Origin: Cafeteria roenbergensis
Taxonomy: Eukaryota > Sar > Bigyra > Bicosoecida > Cafeteriaceae
Assembly: GCA_008330645.1 (NCBI GenBank)
Contig: VLTN01000052.1
Span: 62,001-126,000 of the forward strand
Direction: 5' to 3'
Length of the DNA stretch: 64,000 bases
How positions within the stretch are numbered: position 1 is the stretch's first letter; the number at the start of each line of letters is the position of its first letter. This document shows positions 39,432 through 50,204 of the stretch, one piece after another. The translations under genes were made by a program, and so were the position numbers. The notes beneath the pieces are model-generated. The model had not been told where the DNA came from. It made no database searches and was given only the letters and a program-made list of their open reading frames with translations.

Positions 39432-42402
39432 TCACGCATCGCGGTTCGGCGCGGCACCCCTCCCGGGCTTGCCGCCCGCCCCAGAGGGCGCGGCAGAGCC
39501 TGCCGGCGCAGCGAGCGGGCTCGCCATCATACCCATCGCCATCGCTAGCATGCTCGACATCATCGATTTCGGAGCCCCGCCAGAGTCCTTCTTCCCCGCC
39601 GCCCCACCGCTGGAACCGCCCCCGTCCGCGCGAGACAGACGCTCTCGGCGCCGGGCCGCGGCCTCCTCCTCCGCCAGCTTCCGCTCGCGGCGCCTCGCCC
39701 GCTGTGCAGCGCGCTTTGCCGCACGAGTGACACCGGAAGAGCCGGTGGACTCCGAACTCACGGACCGCACCTTACGCGAGTGCGACGCGCCGCCGCTCCT
39801 GCCAGCGAGGGCGCCAGCGTCACCGTAGCGGTCTTCGTCTTCATCGCCGTCGCCGATGTCATCGCCGTCGCCGCCGCCGCGGCCGCGACCGGCAGTTGCC
39901 CCGGCGCTGCCGCCGACGCCCGGCACCAACGGCGATGCAAAGGCCGACGAGGAGCCGCCTCCCGACGGCACGATGGACGCGGAGCTGCCGCCCCGGCCCC
40001 GCTCGCGGCCTCTGCCTCGCGCGGTCGCGTCCAGCGGCGAAACAGCCATGGAGCCTCTGACGGCGGCGCCGGACCCGTCGCGCGACACCTCGTCGCTGTC
40101 ACCGTCGCTGTCACCGTCAGCACCGGCACCAGCGCCCCGACGCGCTGGCGGTTTCGCCGCACCTGGGCCGGCCTGCGCCTGCGCCTGCGCCGCCCACCGC
40201 CTGGCCCGCCGCTCTGCCGTGACCGCCTTGGCGTTGGCCTCGTCAGCCAGCCGCAGGAGCAGCCGCTTGGTGGCGCTGTCCGCCTCCCGCTGCTTCGTCT
40301 GGGAGTCCAGGTCGTCCTTGAGAGACACCAGCTGCTTCTGCGCGGCCGATAGTTCCGCCGCCAGCCGCTCCGCCTCCGCCTCCGCAGCCGCTGCCCGCCT
40401 CTCAGCGGCAGACTCTCTGGCCACTCGGCCTCCGCGGAGCTTCTCCAGCTCTGCCGTGCGTCGCTCCAGCGCCGACGTCAACCTCGCCTGCTCCTCCTCA
40501 TACGTCTCCTTGAGAGATGCTTGCACTTCGTGGAACTGCTTCTGCAGAGCCGCGTGCTGGTGGGCGATGTCGGTCTTTGCGCGCAGCTCTGCCGTGGCAG
40601 CGCGCTTCGCCTCCGTCAGCAGCGCCTCGGTCTTGGTCAGCTGACGCAGCGCCTTCTGCGCCTCCAGCTCAGCCTTCCGCGTGCGTGCCTGCTCGCGCTC
40701 GAGCTGGAAGCGGCCGGCCCTGGCCACGGCGAGGCCACCCGCCCCGGCCTCGTCGGCAGCGGCCGCGCGCTGCGCCGCCTTGAGCTCCTCAAGCTTGGCC
40801 TCAGCGGCGTTGGCGCGGCTCTGCCAGGCTGCTGCGATGGAGGAGGCAGAGGAGGCGGCGGCGTGGCTGTCACCCTCCACCCGCTTCAAGGCACGCTTGG
40901 CCGACGCAGCAGCCTCCTCCGCCTCGTCGGCACGAGCGGTTGCGGCGTCGAGAGCGACGCGGAGTCGCTCCGCCTCCGCGGAAAGTGCTGCCAGCTCCGC
41001 ACTTGTCGCGGCAGAGCCATCGCCAGCCGACGCGGCCTCGCCCGCGGGAGCGGCTGTGCCATCAGTGGACGCATCAGTTGCAGTTGCAGTTGCAGTTGCA
41101 CCTGGCGACTCAGACGGCGGGCCAGCGTTGGGGTCTGGCGTGGAAGCCGCAGCCGGGCCGGCAGCGGCCGTCGCGGCAGCGGCCGTCGCGGCAGCGGCCT
41201 CGGCCTTTGCTGTTGCTGCAGCTGCAGCAGCAGTGGCAGCATCGGCCTCTTGTTTCGCCGACGCCAGCGCCGCCTCCGCAGCTTCTGCGCGTCTGGCAAG
41301 GGCCGCTGCCTCCTCCTCTGCGGCCTGCGCCCGGCGTCGGAGGAGCGACTTTTCGTCGCGCAAGTGAGCAACGACGTCAGCTGACTTGCATGCCCCGCTT
41401 GCAGGCGCCCCGTCGGTCTCGTCACCGGCCGAGGCACCAGCTGACGCAGCCTCGTCCTGAAACACAAGCGCGAAGCCGCTCGGCGCCGCCATCGCTGCGT
41501 CAGAAGCAGCCTTGGCGTCGGCATCAGCGCCAGCGGCACCGGCAGAGCCCTCGTCCACGCCCGCGCCCGCGGCCGGAGCGCTCGCCGCTCCCGCGGCTGT
41601 TGCACCGCCAGACGCGTCTTGCTCCCAAACTAGCTGTTTCGCGCCCAGCTCTGCCGCAAGCAGAGCCGCGAGGGTCTGCAGCTTCTCGTCGAGGAATCGG
41701 CAGCGCTTTGCAAGGGCGATGTTGGTCTCCTTGAGGTTGCCCACTTCGCGTGCCTGCTTGCGAAGGGTGGCAAGCTGGCGCCGGGCCGCGGCTTGACGCG
41801 TCGCGCACTGGATGACGAGGGCGGCGCGAGCCGAGCGACGCTGCGTCGCCCGGACGCGGCTTCCCCGGACCCAAGCCGCGAGCCGCGTGGCGGCACGATC
41901 GCGGCGCAGCTGTGTAGCCGCGCGACGAGCGACCCCCCCGCGAAACCGCGTCTGGAGCGACAATGCGACCTGTCTCGTTGCGCGAAACCGCCGAAGGGCC
42001 AGGAACCGCCTCGACGCCGTCTGCACGGCTGTTGCAGCAAGCCGGCGCCGAAGCGCCACCACGACGCGTCTCGCCACGAAACCGCGCCACGCGGCCTGGG
42101 CCTGGACCACCATCCGCCGTCGCGCTGCTGCTTCGCGACGCGCGATGACACCCCGCCACGCAGCCTGAACGGCCACGGCCTTCTGTCCCTGCGCCGCAGC
42201 CAGCGAGCGGCGCAGCTGCGCGAAGGCCTCCTTCTTGAAGAACACCTTGGTCCTGCCGATCTGGAAGGATCCAGAGGCGGGGCACACTTCGTCGGTCATG
42301 CTCCGAATCAGCGACTCGGCAGAACGCTTCAGATCGTCATTGCGGGCGGTTTCAGCGCGGCTTGCCGCATCGTCCTCGTCCACGTCCTCGTCATCATCGG
42401 CA

Positions 42403-42433
<31 letters not shown>

Positions 42434-45400
42434 GGCCAGGAGCGCCAGGAGCGCCAGCAGCGCCAGCGCCGCTTGCAGCACCACCAGCACCGGCGGATCC
42501 TGACGCCCCGCCTTGCGCAGAGCCCGTCGGCCCTGCTGCGCCTCCGCGGAGGGCGGCGACCACCGCCTTGCGCAGCTCTGCCGGGCCTGCTTCGCCCGGT
42601 TTCGCGGCCAGCGGCGCGTACTCTGCCACGAACTTTGCGTGCGTGACTCTGACGGGGAAGCCCAGCCTGGCCACGCGCACCGCCTCCAGCACACCGCCGC
42701 AGCGCAGCTGCGCGACGACGGAGGGCCTCTCGATGATCGACGGCGCCTGCAGGGAGTTGGGCTTGATGCACCGGATGTAGTGGGGGGTGGTGAGCCGAAT
42801 CACCCCCATCAGCTCCTTCAGCTGGCGGCGGAACTTTGAGCCGACGGTTTCCTTGGAGGCTGCGGACGCTGTCTTGCGCCTGGCGCGGCCGCCGCCGCCG
42901 CCGCCGCCTGCGGCAGCCTTTGCCGCGGCCTCTGCCTCTGCTGCTGCCTCTGCTGCCGCGGCGGCGTCCTTCTCGGCTTGCTCTGCCTGCCTGAATGCCT
43001 GCCTTACCAGGGCGTTTCCGCAGGTCCGGGCAAGAGTGGTAGCCTCGTCGTGCACCTCGTCGGCATTCTTCTCCACAATGCCGAAACAGCGATACGTCAC
43101 TTCTCCGGCGTAATGTTGCACCGTGAAGCACGCGTCGCGGCGCAACTTTGGACCGGTGGGGAAGCGAGGGTTGGACCCGCCGCCCGAGCCAGCCAGCGCA
43201 TCGTGGAGCTTGGAGCACAGCTTGTCGGCCAGCTCCTGAGACTTCTGCTCCTCGGTCCGCGTGTCCCCGGCCTTGGCCGCCTTGGGCCGAAGACGGCACT
43301 GCTCGTCCACCAGCGCGAGGATACCGGCTGGGCGGCGGCCCTCGATGAGGTCGAGGACGTCCTGGTTGTCGGCGAACTCCACCCCGGTCCAGTCGATGCC
43401 CTCGCTCTCGTACTCCTCCCGCTCCAGGCGGAACATGAACGCGTTGAAGTGCTGCTGCAGCGTCTCGTTGGTGTAGTTGATGCAGAGCTGCTCGAAGCTG
43501 TTGGTCTTGAACGTCTCGAATCCGAAAATGTCCAAAATCCCAATGAAACTGTCCGTTGCGCGGTGCGACGGCCGCACCCTCACGTTGACTCTCCGCACCA
43601 GCCAGTCGAAGATCAGGCTGTAAATCACCTTGATGAGCGACTCCGCGGCGCTCTGCGCCTGCGCCGGCGAAAAGTTTGTCCGGATCGAGTCCCCCGCCAC
43701 CTGGATCGCTTTGCCGGTCAGCGCTCCCTGCAGAGCCGCAATGCCATCGCAAGTGGCAGAGCCGCCGTCCGGCGAAGCCGCGCAGACGTCGTCCCCCTCG
43801 GCGGCCGCGTCGGCGTCCGTCACCGGCCTGTCAAATCCAAGCAGAGCCGCTGCCCGGGCCGCAGCGTCCCTGGTGTCGGAGCTGACCGCAGAGCCCTCGG
43901 CAGAGCCAGCCGCCTCAAAGCGGACGTCGCCAAGATGCAGGATCCCGGCCAGAGCGCGCCAGAGCCAGCTCTGCTCCGCGCCGCCCACCCCCACCGTGTG
44001 CATGGCGGCAACCGTCTCGGCAAAGTCCGTGACGTCATCCATGCCCTCGAGCGCCTCGGGCCCGCCCTCCCGGAGGATGGAGTGCGTTTCAACGCCGCGC
44101 AGCCCCAGCTCTGCCCTGAGCTCTGCCGGCAGGCCGGCGTGCATCTGGTAGAAGACGTGGTACCCCCGCTCGCCGGGGCCCTGGTGGGTTATGCGGACTT
44201 TCTCTAGCAGGTAAGTCTCGATGCCTGCGCCCCTGAGGATGCCGTCCTCCGCGAAGAGCATTACGATGAACTTGCCAAAGCGGCTTGAGTTGAAGTTGCG
44301 GGTGGTTCGGGCGTTGCCGAGGGCCTCGAGCACGGGGTTGGACTGCAGAACGGCGCGCTCGACGGAGGCGACGCGGGCGGCGCCTGCGCGGGTGGGCGAG
44401 GCTGGCGGGGACCCCTCGGCGCCGCCGGCAGCGCCATGCGGGGAAGCAGCGGAGGCGTCGGCGGCGGAGGCGGCGGCGTCGGCGGCGTCGGCGGCGTCGG
44501 CGGCGGCGTCGGCGGCGGCGGCGGCATCGTGCGCGGCAGAGCGGTGAGCCGACCCCAGGTGCGGCCTGGCGGCCCCGATAGAGTGCCGGGACCGGTGCTT
44601 CGGCCTGCCCAGGGCGCTGAGGTAACGCAGCACGAGCTTCGTGGTCTCCGTCTTGCCAGCCCCGGACTCCCCTGAGACAAGCACGGTCTGGTTGCGTGAC
44701 GACGGGGCTGCCGCCAGGCCCAGGCTACCGCCCGCGCCGCCGCCGTTGCTGCCAGCTCCGTCAGGGGCGGGGCGCTTCTCCAGGGACGTCTGGGCGGCAG
44801 AGCCGCCGGCATCCTCCATCATGCAGCGAAACGCGCCGTCGGCCGTGGCGAACACGTGGGGCGGCAGCGGGGCGAGCGAGTCCCCGCCGATGCCCGCTGC
44901 CCTGAGGAGGCCCTGCTGGTGGTAGCTGTCGATGGCTGCCTCGTCGTAGAGGGGCAGGCGCTGGAACGGGTTGACCGCGATGAGCACCGGGCCTGTGGCC
45001 GTGTAAATCACGTCCCGGGTGAAGCGCTCCGACTGCACGAGGAAAGACCGGCCGAGAGCAAGCGGGGGGCGCGAGGCGGTGGCGGGGGGGGTTGGGAGGG
45101 CGGCGGCAAGGGCGCGAGAGCGTTGCTCGAGGAGGCTGCCGCAAAGCACGCACAACCGCCGCGATCTGGGGGCACTGGGCAGTGCGGGCGTGCGCGGCGG
45201 CAGCTTGTGGCCGCGAGCGTCGCGCAGCCGAAGGGAAGGCGGAGGCTGCGCGGGGCGGCGCCGCGCATGCGGTCTGGGGCGGGAGTGCTGCTAGCTCTGA
45301 ACGTGGCGGAAGCGAGGGTGCTCCTTGTTGCGGCAGCACGTGCTCACCAGGCTGTCAAGAATGGCGGCTTCGTGCAGGTGAGTCAGGTTCGTCAGGTCGT

Positions 45401-45599
45401 CCACGGTGGCGGCGCCGCCTTCCCCGTCCGTGTCCTCGCGGGGCAGCATATCGTCGGCGCCCACAACGCGGTCGGACCCATCCGCCAGCGCCACCGTCGT
45501 TTTGCCTCCTTCCGCAGCCTCGCGAACGGTTGCGGCTGCCCACACCGCGTCAGGGTCGCGCACCCAAACGGCAGACCCTGCGTCCAGAGCGGCGTCCAT
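39432..45599 (-). CDS. Unconventional myosin heavy chain with six IQ-like motifs and coiled-coil tail
   Basis: Two exons (45599-45348, 45032-39432) give 1950 residues. The 315-base intron is GTGAGC...GTGCAG in phase 0, joining HEAAILDSL to SERFTRDVIYTATG. Exon 1 holds the SH3-like N-domain (VWVRDPDAVWAAATVRE). The motor has the P-loop GESGAGKTET (~205), switch I TTRNFNSSRFGKFI (~320) and switch II DIFGFETFKTNSFEQL (~586), plus the converter (FQIGRTKVFFKKEA). Six IQ-like motifs (~1035-1180) bind calmodulin-like light chains; a long Ala/Glu coiled coil and a Gly/Ser-rich tail follow. It is an actin motor, probably a dimeric transporter in the broad class V/XI style; the class is not certain. 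Oddities: switch I has Phe where Asp or Asn is usual (RNDN to RNFN), loop 1 carries an Ala/Asp-rich insert (~228-305), and a Gly/Ala/Asp-rich insert sits before the converter. Confidence 0.95.
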
Positions 45600-46398
45600 C
45601 GCTGCGCTGCCCGGCGCTCGCCCGGCTGTGGGCTGGCGTGCGGCGTTCGGACAACTTGCACCCCGCCGGAGACGCGGCTCTGCCGGCGTGCAGCAGTTTG
45701 GAGGACCGACTGCCGTCCGCCTCCCCGACGGCCGGTCCCGCCCCTGTTGTGCCTTCCACGGCAAGGCCGCCGCAGGGCTGCTTCCAGCCTCTGTTGTGTA
45801 ATCTGCCAACCGTGGCGGCACCGCACCCAGCGCCTCACGCTGCTTCCCGACCGTTGTTCTGCCTCGCGCAAAATTTTCAGAACTAGGCGCTGCAATGCAC
45901 CAGAGTCGTGGTGGCTTGAGTTCTGCCCAAGTCCAGACGGACCTTGTGGTGTTTGTGTGTGTGCCTGGCAGCGCGCAAGCGCGTGGGCGGCGCTGCTGGC
46001 TTCGTCGCATCCGCACCGTCCCTCCGGAACAGCGACCTGATCATGCGATCTGTGCTTCGCCCCGGCGTCATGGGCCGCGTGCTGGGATGCGCTGTGAGCC
46101 ACATGCCGAGCTAGGATGTGAGGCAAGCGACGGGCCCGGCCGCAGAAGCTGTGACATTGGCTGCTCGTGGGCGTGCGACCAATGCGAGCCCTGGCGCGTC
46201 TCGCAACCGTTCGTGGCCCCGAGCAGCGGGGTCGCGGCGTTGCGCAGGCAGGCATGCCGCCATGAAAAGCTGCTTTGGAACACGCTGGCTTCAACTTGCG
46301 ATTGGCAGAGCAACAATCCTGGGTTGCCCGCGCCCCGTCACGCGCGTCGTCAGAGCGCACTCCGAAAGGCCCTGGGCATTCCTCCAGGACCCTTTCAG
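45600..46398. promoter_or_regulatory. Divergent intergenic region, myosin and selenoprotein GPx
   Basis: 799 bases between the myosin ATG (minus) and the GPx ATG (plus). One copy of the CGGCTCTGCCGGCG word lies near 45680. No other element is recognised. Confidence 0.5.
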
Positions 46399-47412
46399 AT
46401 GCGCGCCGTTTCGGGCGTGCTTGCGCTCGTGATGGCCGCCGGGGCCGCGGCTCAGGCGGTCAACTGCACGGTTCCTGCCAAGCCCATCTCCAGCAGCACC
46501 GCGTTCACGCTGCTCAACGGCACCGGCACGACGCTCGGCGCCCTTGCCGGCAAGGCAACTCTTGTTGCCAACACGGCGACTTACTGAGGCTTGACCGTCT
46601 CGAACTACGAGGGGCTTAACAGCCTCGTCGCCAAGTTCGGGACGGCTGGCCTCTCGGTCATCGGCACGCCTTGCGCGCAGTTCGATAACCAGTGAGCCCG
46701 CGCCAGGCCGCCCACGGCAGCAGAAGGCCCCCGTGGCGCATTCCCGCGGTGGGCTCAGTCCCTGGTCCTGCCACTGCGGGGTCGCGGCAGCGTCGCTGGG
46801 ACATCGCGGCGTGACGGGGTCGCACCAGCAACTGCATGTTGAACTGGTGCATTTCCGGCGGCCCCAACGCCCCGTCCCGCGCATCAGGGCATGGCAATGC
46901 GCACGCGGCTGCCCTCGTGTCCCCGCCGCACCGTGCAGCGCGCTGTAGCCGCCAGCTCTCCCACCCCCGCCCCCCGCTCGGCTGCGGCCTGCGACCTGCT
47001 GCCTGCACTGGCACGCCTGCCATGTGACGCGACCTGCGCCCCCACCACCTCCCGCTTCTGCGTCGTCGCCGCCCGCTGTCGCAGGGAGCCGGGAAGCAAC
47101 GACGAGATCATGAACACTCTCAAGTACGTTCGCCCGGGCAGCGGGTTCACGCCCGCCTTCCCCCTCACCCAGAAGCTGGACGTCAACGGCCTCAGCGCCC
47201 ACTCCTTCTGGTCCACCGCGCGCTCCGTCTGCCCCTCGCCCTCGGGGGTGTACCTCCTCCAGTTCTACCCCTGGACGCCCGTCACGACGACGGACGTCGC
47301 GTGGAACTTCGAGAAGGTGCTTCTCGACGTCAACCTGCGCCCCATCCGCCGCTACGCCAGCACGGCAGCCTTCTCCACCATCGAGGCTGACCTCAAGTGG
47401 CTGCTCGGATGA
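46399..47412 (+). CDS. Secreted selenocysteine glutathione peroxidase
   Basis: Two exons (46399-46691, 47085-47412) give 206 residues if the in-frame TGA at 46585 is read as selenocysteine. Residues 1-20 form a signal peptide ending AAAQA. The active site is NTATY-U-GLT with Sec63, followed by PCAQFDNQ (Gln94) and AWNFEK (Trp171, Asn172), the full GPx tetrad. Reading continues in frame after the TGA into typical GPx sequence. The phase-2 intron (393 bases, GTGAGC...GTCGCAG) joins [25 protein letters not shown]. The YVRPG segment is the longer loop of animal GPx1/3-type tetrameric enzymes. It should reduce hydrogen or lipid peroxides with thiols in the secretory path or outside the cell. Other genes here stop at TGA, so the codon is not generally reassigned. 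No convincing SECIS element was found by eye. Confidence 0.92.
46585..46587 (+). other. UGA codon recoded as selenocysteine
   Basis: An in-frame TGA occupies the catalytic chalcogen position of the GPx, with conserved GPx sequence on both sides and a matching downstream exon. A conventional annotation would truncate the protein to 62 residues. Confidence 0.9.
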
Positions 47413-48330
47413 GCGTGGTGCCAGCGCGCCACCCGCTGTGCTGACTGCAAGCCTCCAGCGCTCCTGTGGCTGAAACGACGCTGACTGTGACGGTGCCGCA
47501 CGAGAAAGCTCCACGTCGCCGCCCGCTGCTCCAGCCCCAGCCCACCGTACCCGCCGCCGCACGCCCCTTGCCTCCCCCCCCCCCCCTTCCGTGTTCCGTC
47601 CCCGTGACCCTCTTGCAAGCTCTGCCACGCCGCTCTTCGCCCCTCTCACCGCCCAGATCCCGAGCCCGCCTCGTTCCAGCGCTGTGCCCCACGCCACCTT
47701 GCCACTTCGCCCTGGCCCGGCTGACTTCCGAGCGGAAGCCGGACGGTCGGGCGTGGTCGGCGGGGGTACTGGGTGGGGCCAGTGCTGGCGCGTGAGCGAT
47801 ATCTGGCAGGCGACGCGTGAGAGGGGCAGGTAGAGAAGCTTGTAGAGCAGGGTCCGGGAGGAATGCACGGGGGGGGGGGCAGAGTAGGGGGCGGGCAGGG
47901 CGAGCGGTGGGCTTGGGCAGCAGCGCGGGCATTTCGGCGGCGCTCGTGCGGTGCACCCGAGTTGCGCTCGACGACAGAAATGTCGCCGTGCGAAGCGCGT
48001 CGAGACAGCCACAGGGCTAAGGAGATTGCCAGCACGGCCCTTCATGCAATCGATGCGCCGGGCCGCTCTGCGGTGCGACAGTGTGACACGCCCTTCCTCC
48101 AGCGTGAGCCGAAACCCCGACTGCGGCCCAATCCTGACGCGCCGATTGTTTTTCTGCCCCCGGACTGCGGCACACACCTCCTCCCGTGCCACGCGCCGCG
48201 GCGGCGCATCGCCCAGCGCAGCGCGGCTGTGACGGGATGCTCTGATTCCGGCTGCCCGCAAATATTCCACTGCGTCATAATATCGGTACCGGCGCGGTGG
48301 TTGCCAGAGTTGGCCACTCCGAGTCAAGAA
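47413..48330. other. Spacer between the two GPx genes, including the selenoprotein 3'UTR
   Basis: 918 bases. The proximal part must hold the 3'UTR and, if recoding is real, a SECIS element. A small stem (CAGCG at 47456-47460 with CGCTG at 47479-47483 and AAA in its loop) is present but lacks a clear flanking UGA/GA quartet. C-rich runs near 47576-47587 and a G run near 47870 are noted. No gene is supported. Confidence 0.5.
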
Positions 48331-49787
48331 ATGGCTGCTGCCGCCGAAGCCGCCCCCGCGCCCGCAGCCGAGGCACCCGCCGCCGCTGGCTCCCCCAGCG
48401 CTGCGTCCGCCGCTCCCCTCAAGCCCGGGGCCAAGACGGATTCGCCGACCTCGGTGTATGACTTTGTTGCGACCGAACTGGGCACCGGCAAGCTGGTTGA
48501 CCTGGCCGAGTACCGCGGGCGCGTGCTGCTCATCGTGAACACCGCCTCCAAGTGCGGCTTCACCTGGCAGTACGGGCCGCTGGAGGAGGTGAGGGCTGGG
48601 CTGTTGGGCAGGTGCCAGCGCGTCTTCCGCTTGCGCATCTGCCCCCCACGACCCGAGACGTGGCACTGCTTCGCCCGAGTTCGCCCGCTGCGCCGCCACC
48701 GAGATGCCCCCTCCGCCCCCTGAGTGGCCCCGCAGCTTTACCAAAAGTACAAGGACCGCGGGTGAGCGCGGCGTCGCGTCAAGCCCCCCTGCGGCCGCGA
48801 CAGGAGCGACGAAGCCGGCCACGGCCTCGTGCTGACGACGAGCAAAGCGCCGGGTAAACCTCGACCCGACCGCTCCGGCCTTGCGCCCCGCCGCCTCCCC
48901 GCCTCCGCACCCGCAGGTTCACGATCATCGGCTTCCCCTGCAACCAGTTTGGAAAGGTTAGTCCGCCCCGCAGCGCGTGCGCGGACCGGCACTGTGGATG
49001 GGAAGCGTGATTCCTGGAAAGCCCGCGTGGGTGTTCCGGATGCCTCTTCGGAGGGGGTCGGTGCCACGCCCCGCCGCCCAAGCCCTCCGCGCCCCGCACC
49101 ACACCCTCCGCGTCTGCCCTGCCGCTTGTGCGTGTGCCCCGCCACTGCAGCAAGAGCCCGGCGACGACCGCACCATCAAGGAGTTCATTTCGGACACGTT
49201 TGGCGTCACCTTTCCGGTGAGACTGGCGACCGTCACGTCGCCCCCAAGCCAGCCTGGCGTGCGTGCGGGCTCGGCCAAGGGCAGCCACGAGTTTGCCCGG
49301 GTCAATCACTCGGCATGCGGGTTCCCGGGCGCTGTGCTGAGGTGCCCGCTCCAGCGACCCTGCGCCTGCCCCGGATCCGCTTGCCCTCGCAGATGATGAG
49401 CAAGGTCGCCGTCAACGGCGCGGAGCAGGACCCCCTGTTCGCCTTCTTGCAGCGCGAGCAGCCGGGCATGCTCGGCGGCCTCTTCGGCTCCGGCTTCTCA
49501 TGGTGAGGGAGGTTGTGCACGCCTCGCGAGCAGCCAGCCGGACGAGCGGAGTTCGGGGAGTCGCTGGGTTCCCTCCCCCCGGCGGAGGGCAGACCCGGCC
49601 CCGCGGGGGCTCTGTGCCCCGCTGCCCGAGCTCGTGCCATGCTTCCGCTTTCCAGCCCGCCCCCACTGCACCCCGCCGCAGGAACTTTGTGAAGGTGCTG
49701 GTCGACCGCGAGGGCAAGCCCGCCGCCCGCTTCTCGTCGCTGCAGGAGCCCATGGGCATGTCTTCGGCTGTTGAGAAGCTTCTCTGA
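48331..49787 (+). CDS. Cysteine-type glutathione peroxidase (PHGPx/thioredoxin-dependent type)
   Basis: Six exons give 201 residues: 48331-48588, 48736-48761, 48917-48956, 49151-49216, 49393-49502, 49682-49787. Introns are 147, 155, 194, 176 and 179 bases; all have CAG acceptors and phases agree. Exon 2 is only 26 bases and exon 3 only 40. The catalytic site is NTASKCGFT (Cys75), with GFPCNQFG (Gln105) and FSWNF (Trp167, Asn168). The extra Cys103 in FPCNQF and the short loop match monomeric, PHGPx-like enzymes of plants and protists, which usually take electrons from thioredoxin. Residues 1-35 are Ala/Pro-rich and could be a disordered leader, but no clear signal peptide is seen. The gene lies downstream of the selenoprotein GPx in the same orientation, yet the two differ strongly in sequence and intron pattern, so a recent tandem duplication is unlikely. 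Confidence 0.95.
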
Positions 49788-50204
49788 GCCTGGGCGCTGC
49801 TGCCCTTCCCCACCGGCCTCGAGTCCCAAGCGTGTGCGTGATTGTGCGTGTCCAACCGAGCACGGCTGCCGGAGCAGAAGCACGGCAACACTCGAACCGC
49901 GCGCACACCCGCGCAGCGCCACCCGCAAGCACAGCCTGCAAAAAGGAGCGCGCAATCTCGCGCCCGCCCCGGGGCCCTGAGAGGGCGCGGCGACCGGCAG
50001 CGCATGCCGGGCTCGCGCCGCGTCGCCCGCCGATGACACTGGGCCCGGCAGAGCCGCGGCTGCCGCGCAATTGGCTGGTTTGCCTGCTGCTGGGCGTTGC
50101 GCACGCCCCGCGGCCGCGCGTCCTGCGCCCTGCCCTCAGCCTGGTCGGCTGCGGCCCCGATTTGCGGAGCAGGACCCGACTAGCCTCTTCCTGCGCCGCG
50201 CGCC
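49788..50204. promoter_or_regulatory. Spacer between GPx and the phosphodiesterase gene
   Basis: 417 bases between two plus-strand genes, with a CCCGGCAGAGCCGCGG copy of the dispersed word near 50046. No promoter element is assigned. Confidence 0.45.

Noticed and set aside
46585-46587. TGA as the true stop of a 62-residue secreted peptide
   Set aside because: GPx sequence continues in frame on the other side, the position is the catalytic one, and a phase-matched exon completes the family.
47456-47483. Candidate SECIS stem after the selenoprotein
   Set aside because: Only a 5-bp stem with AAA in the loop; no properly spaced UGA/GA non-canonical quartet, so it was not annotated.
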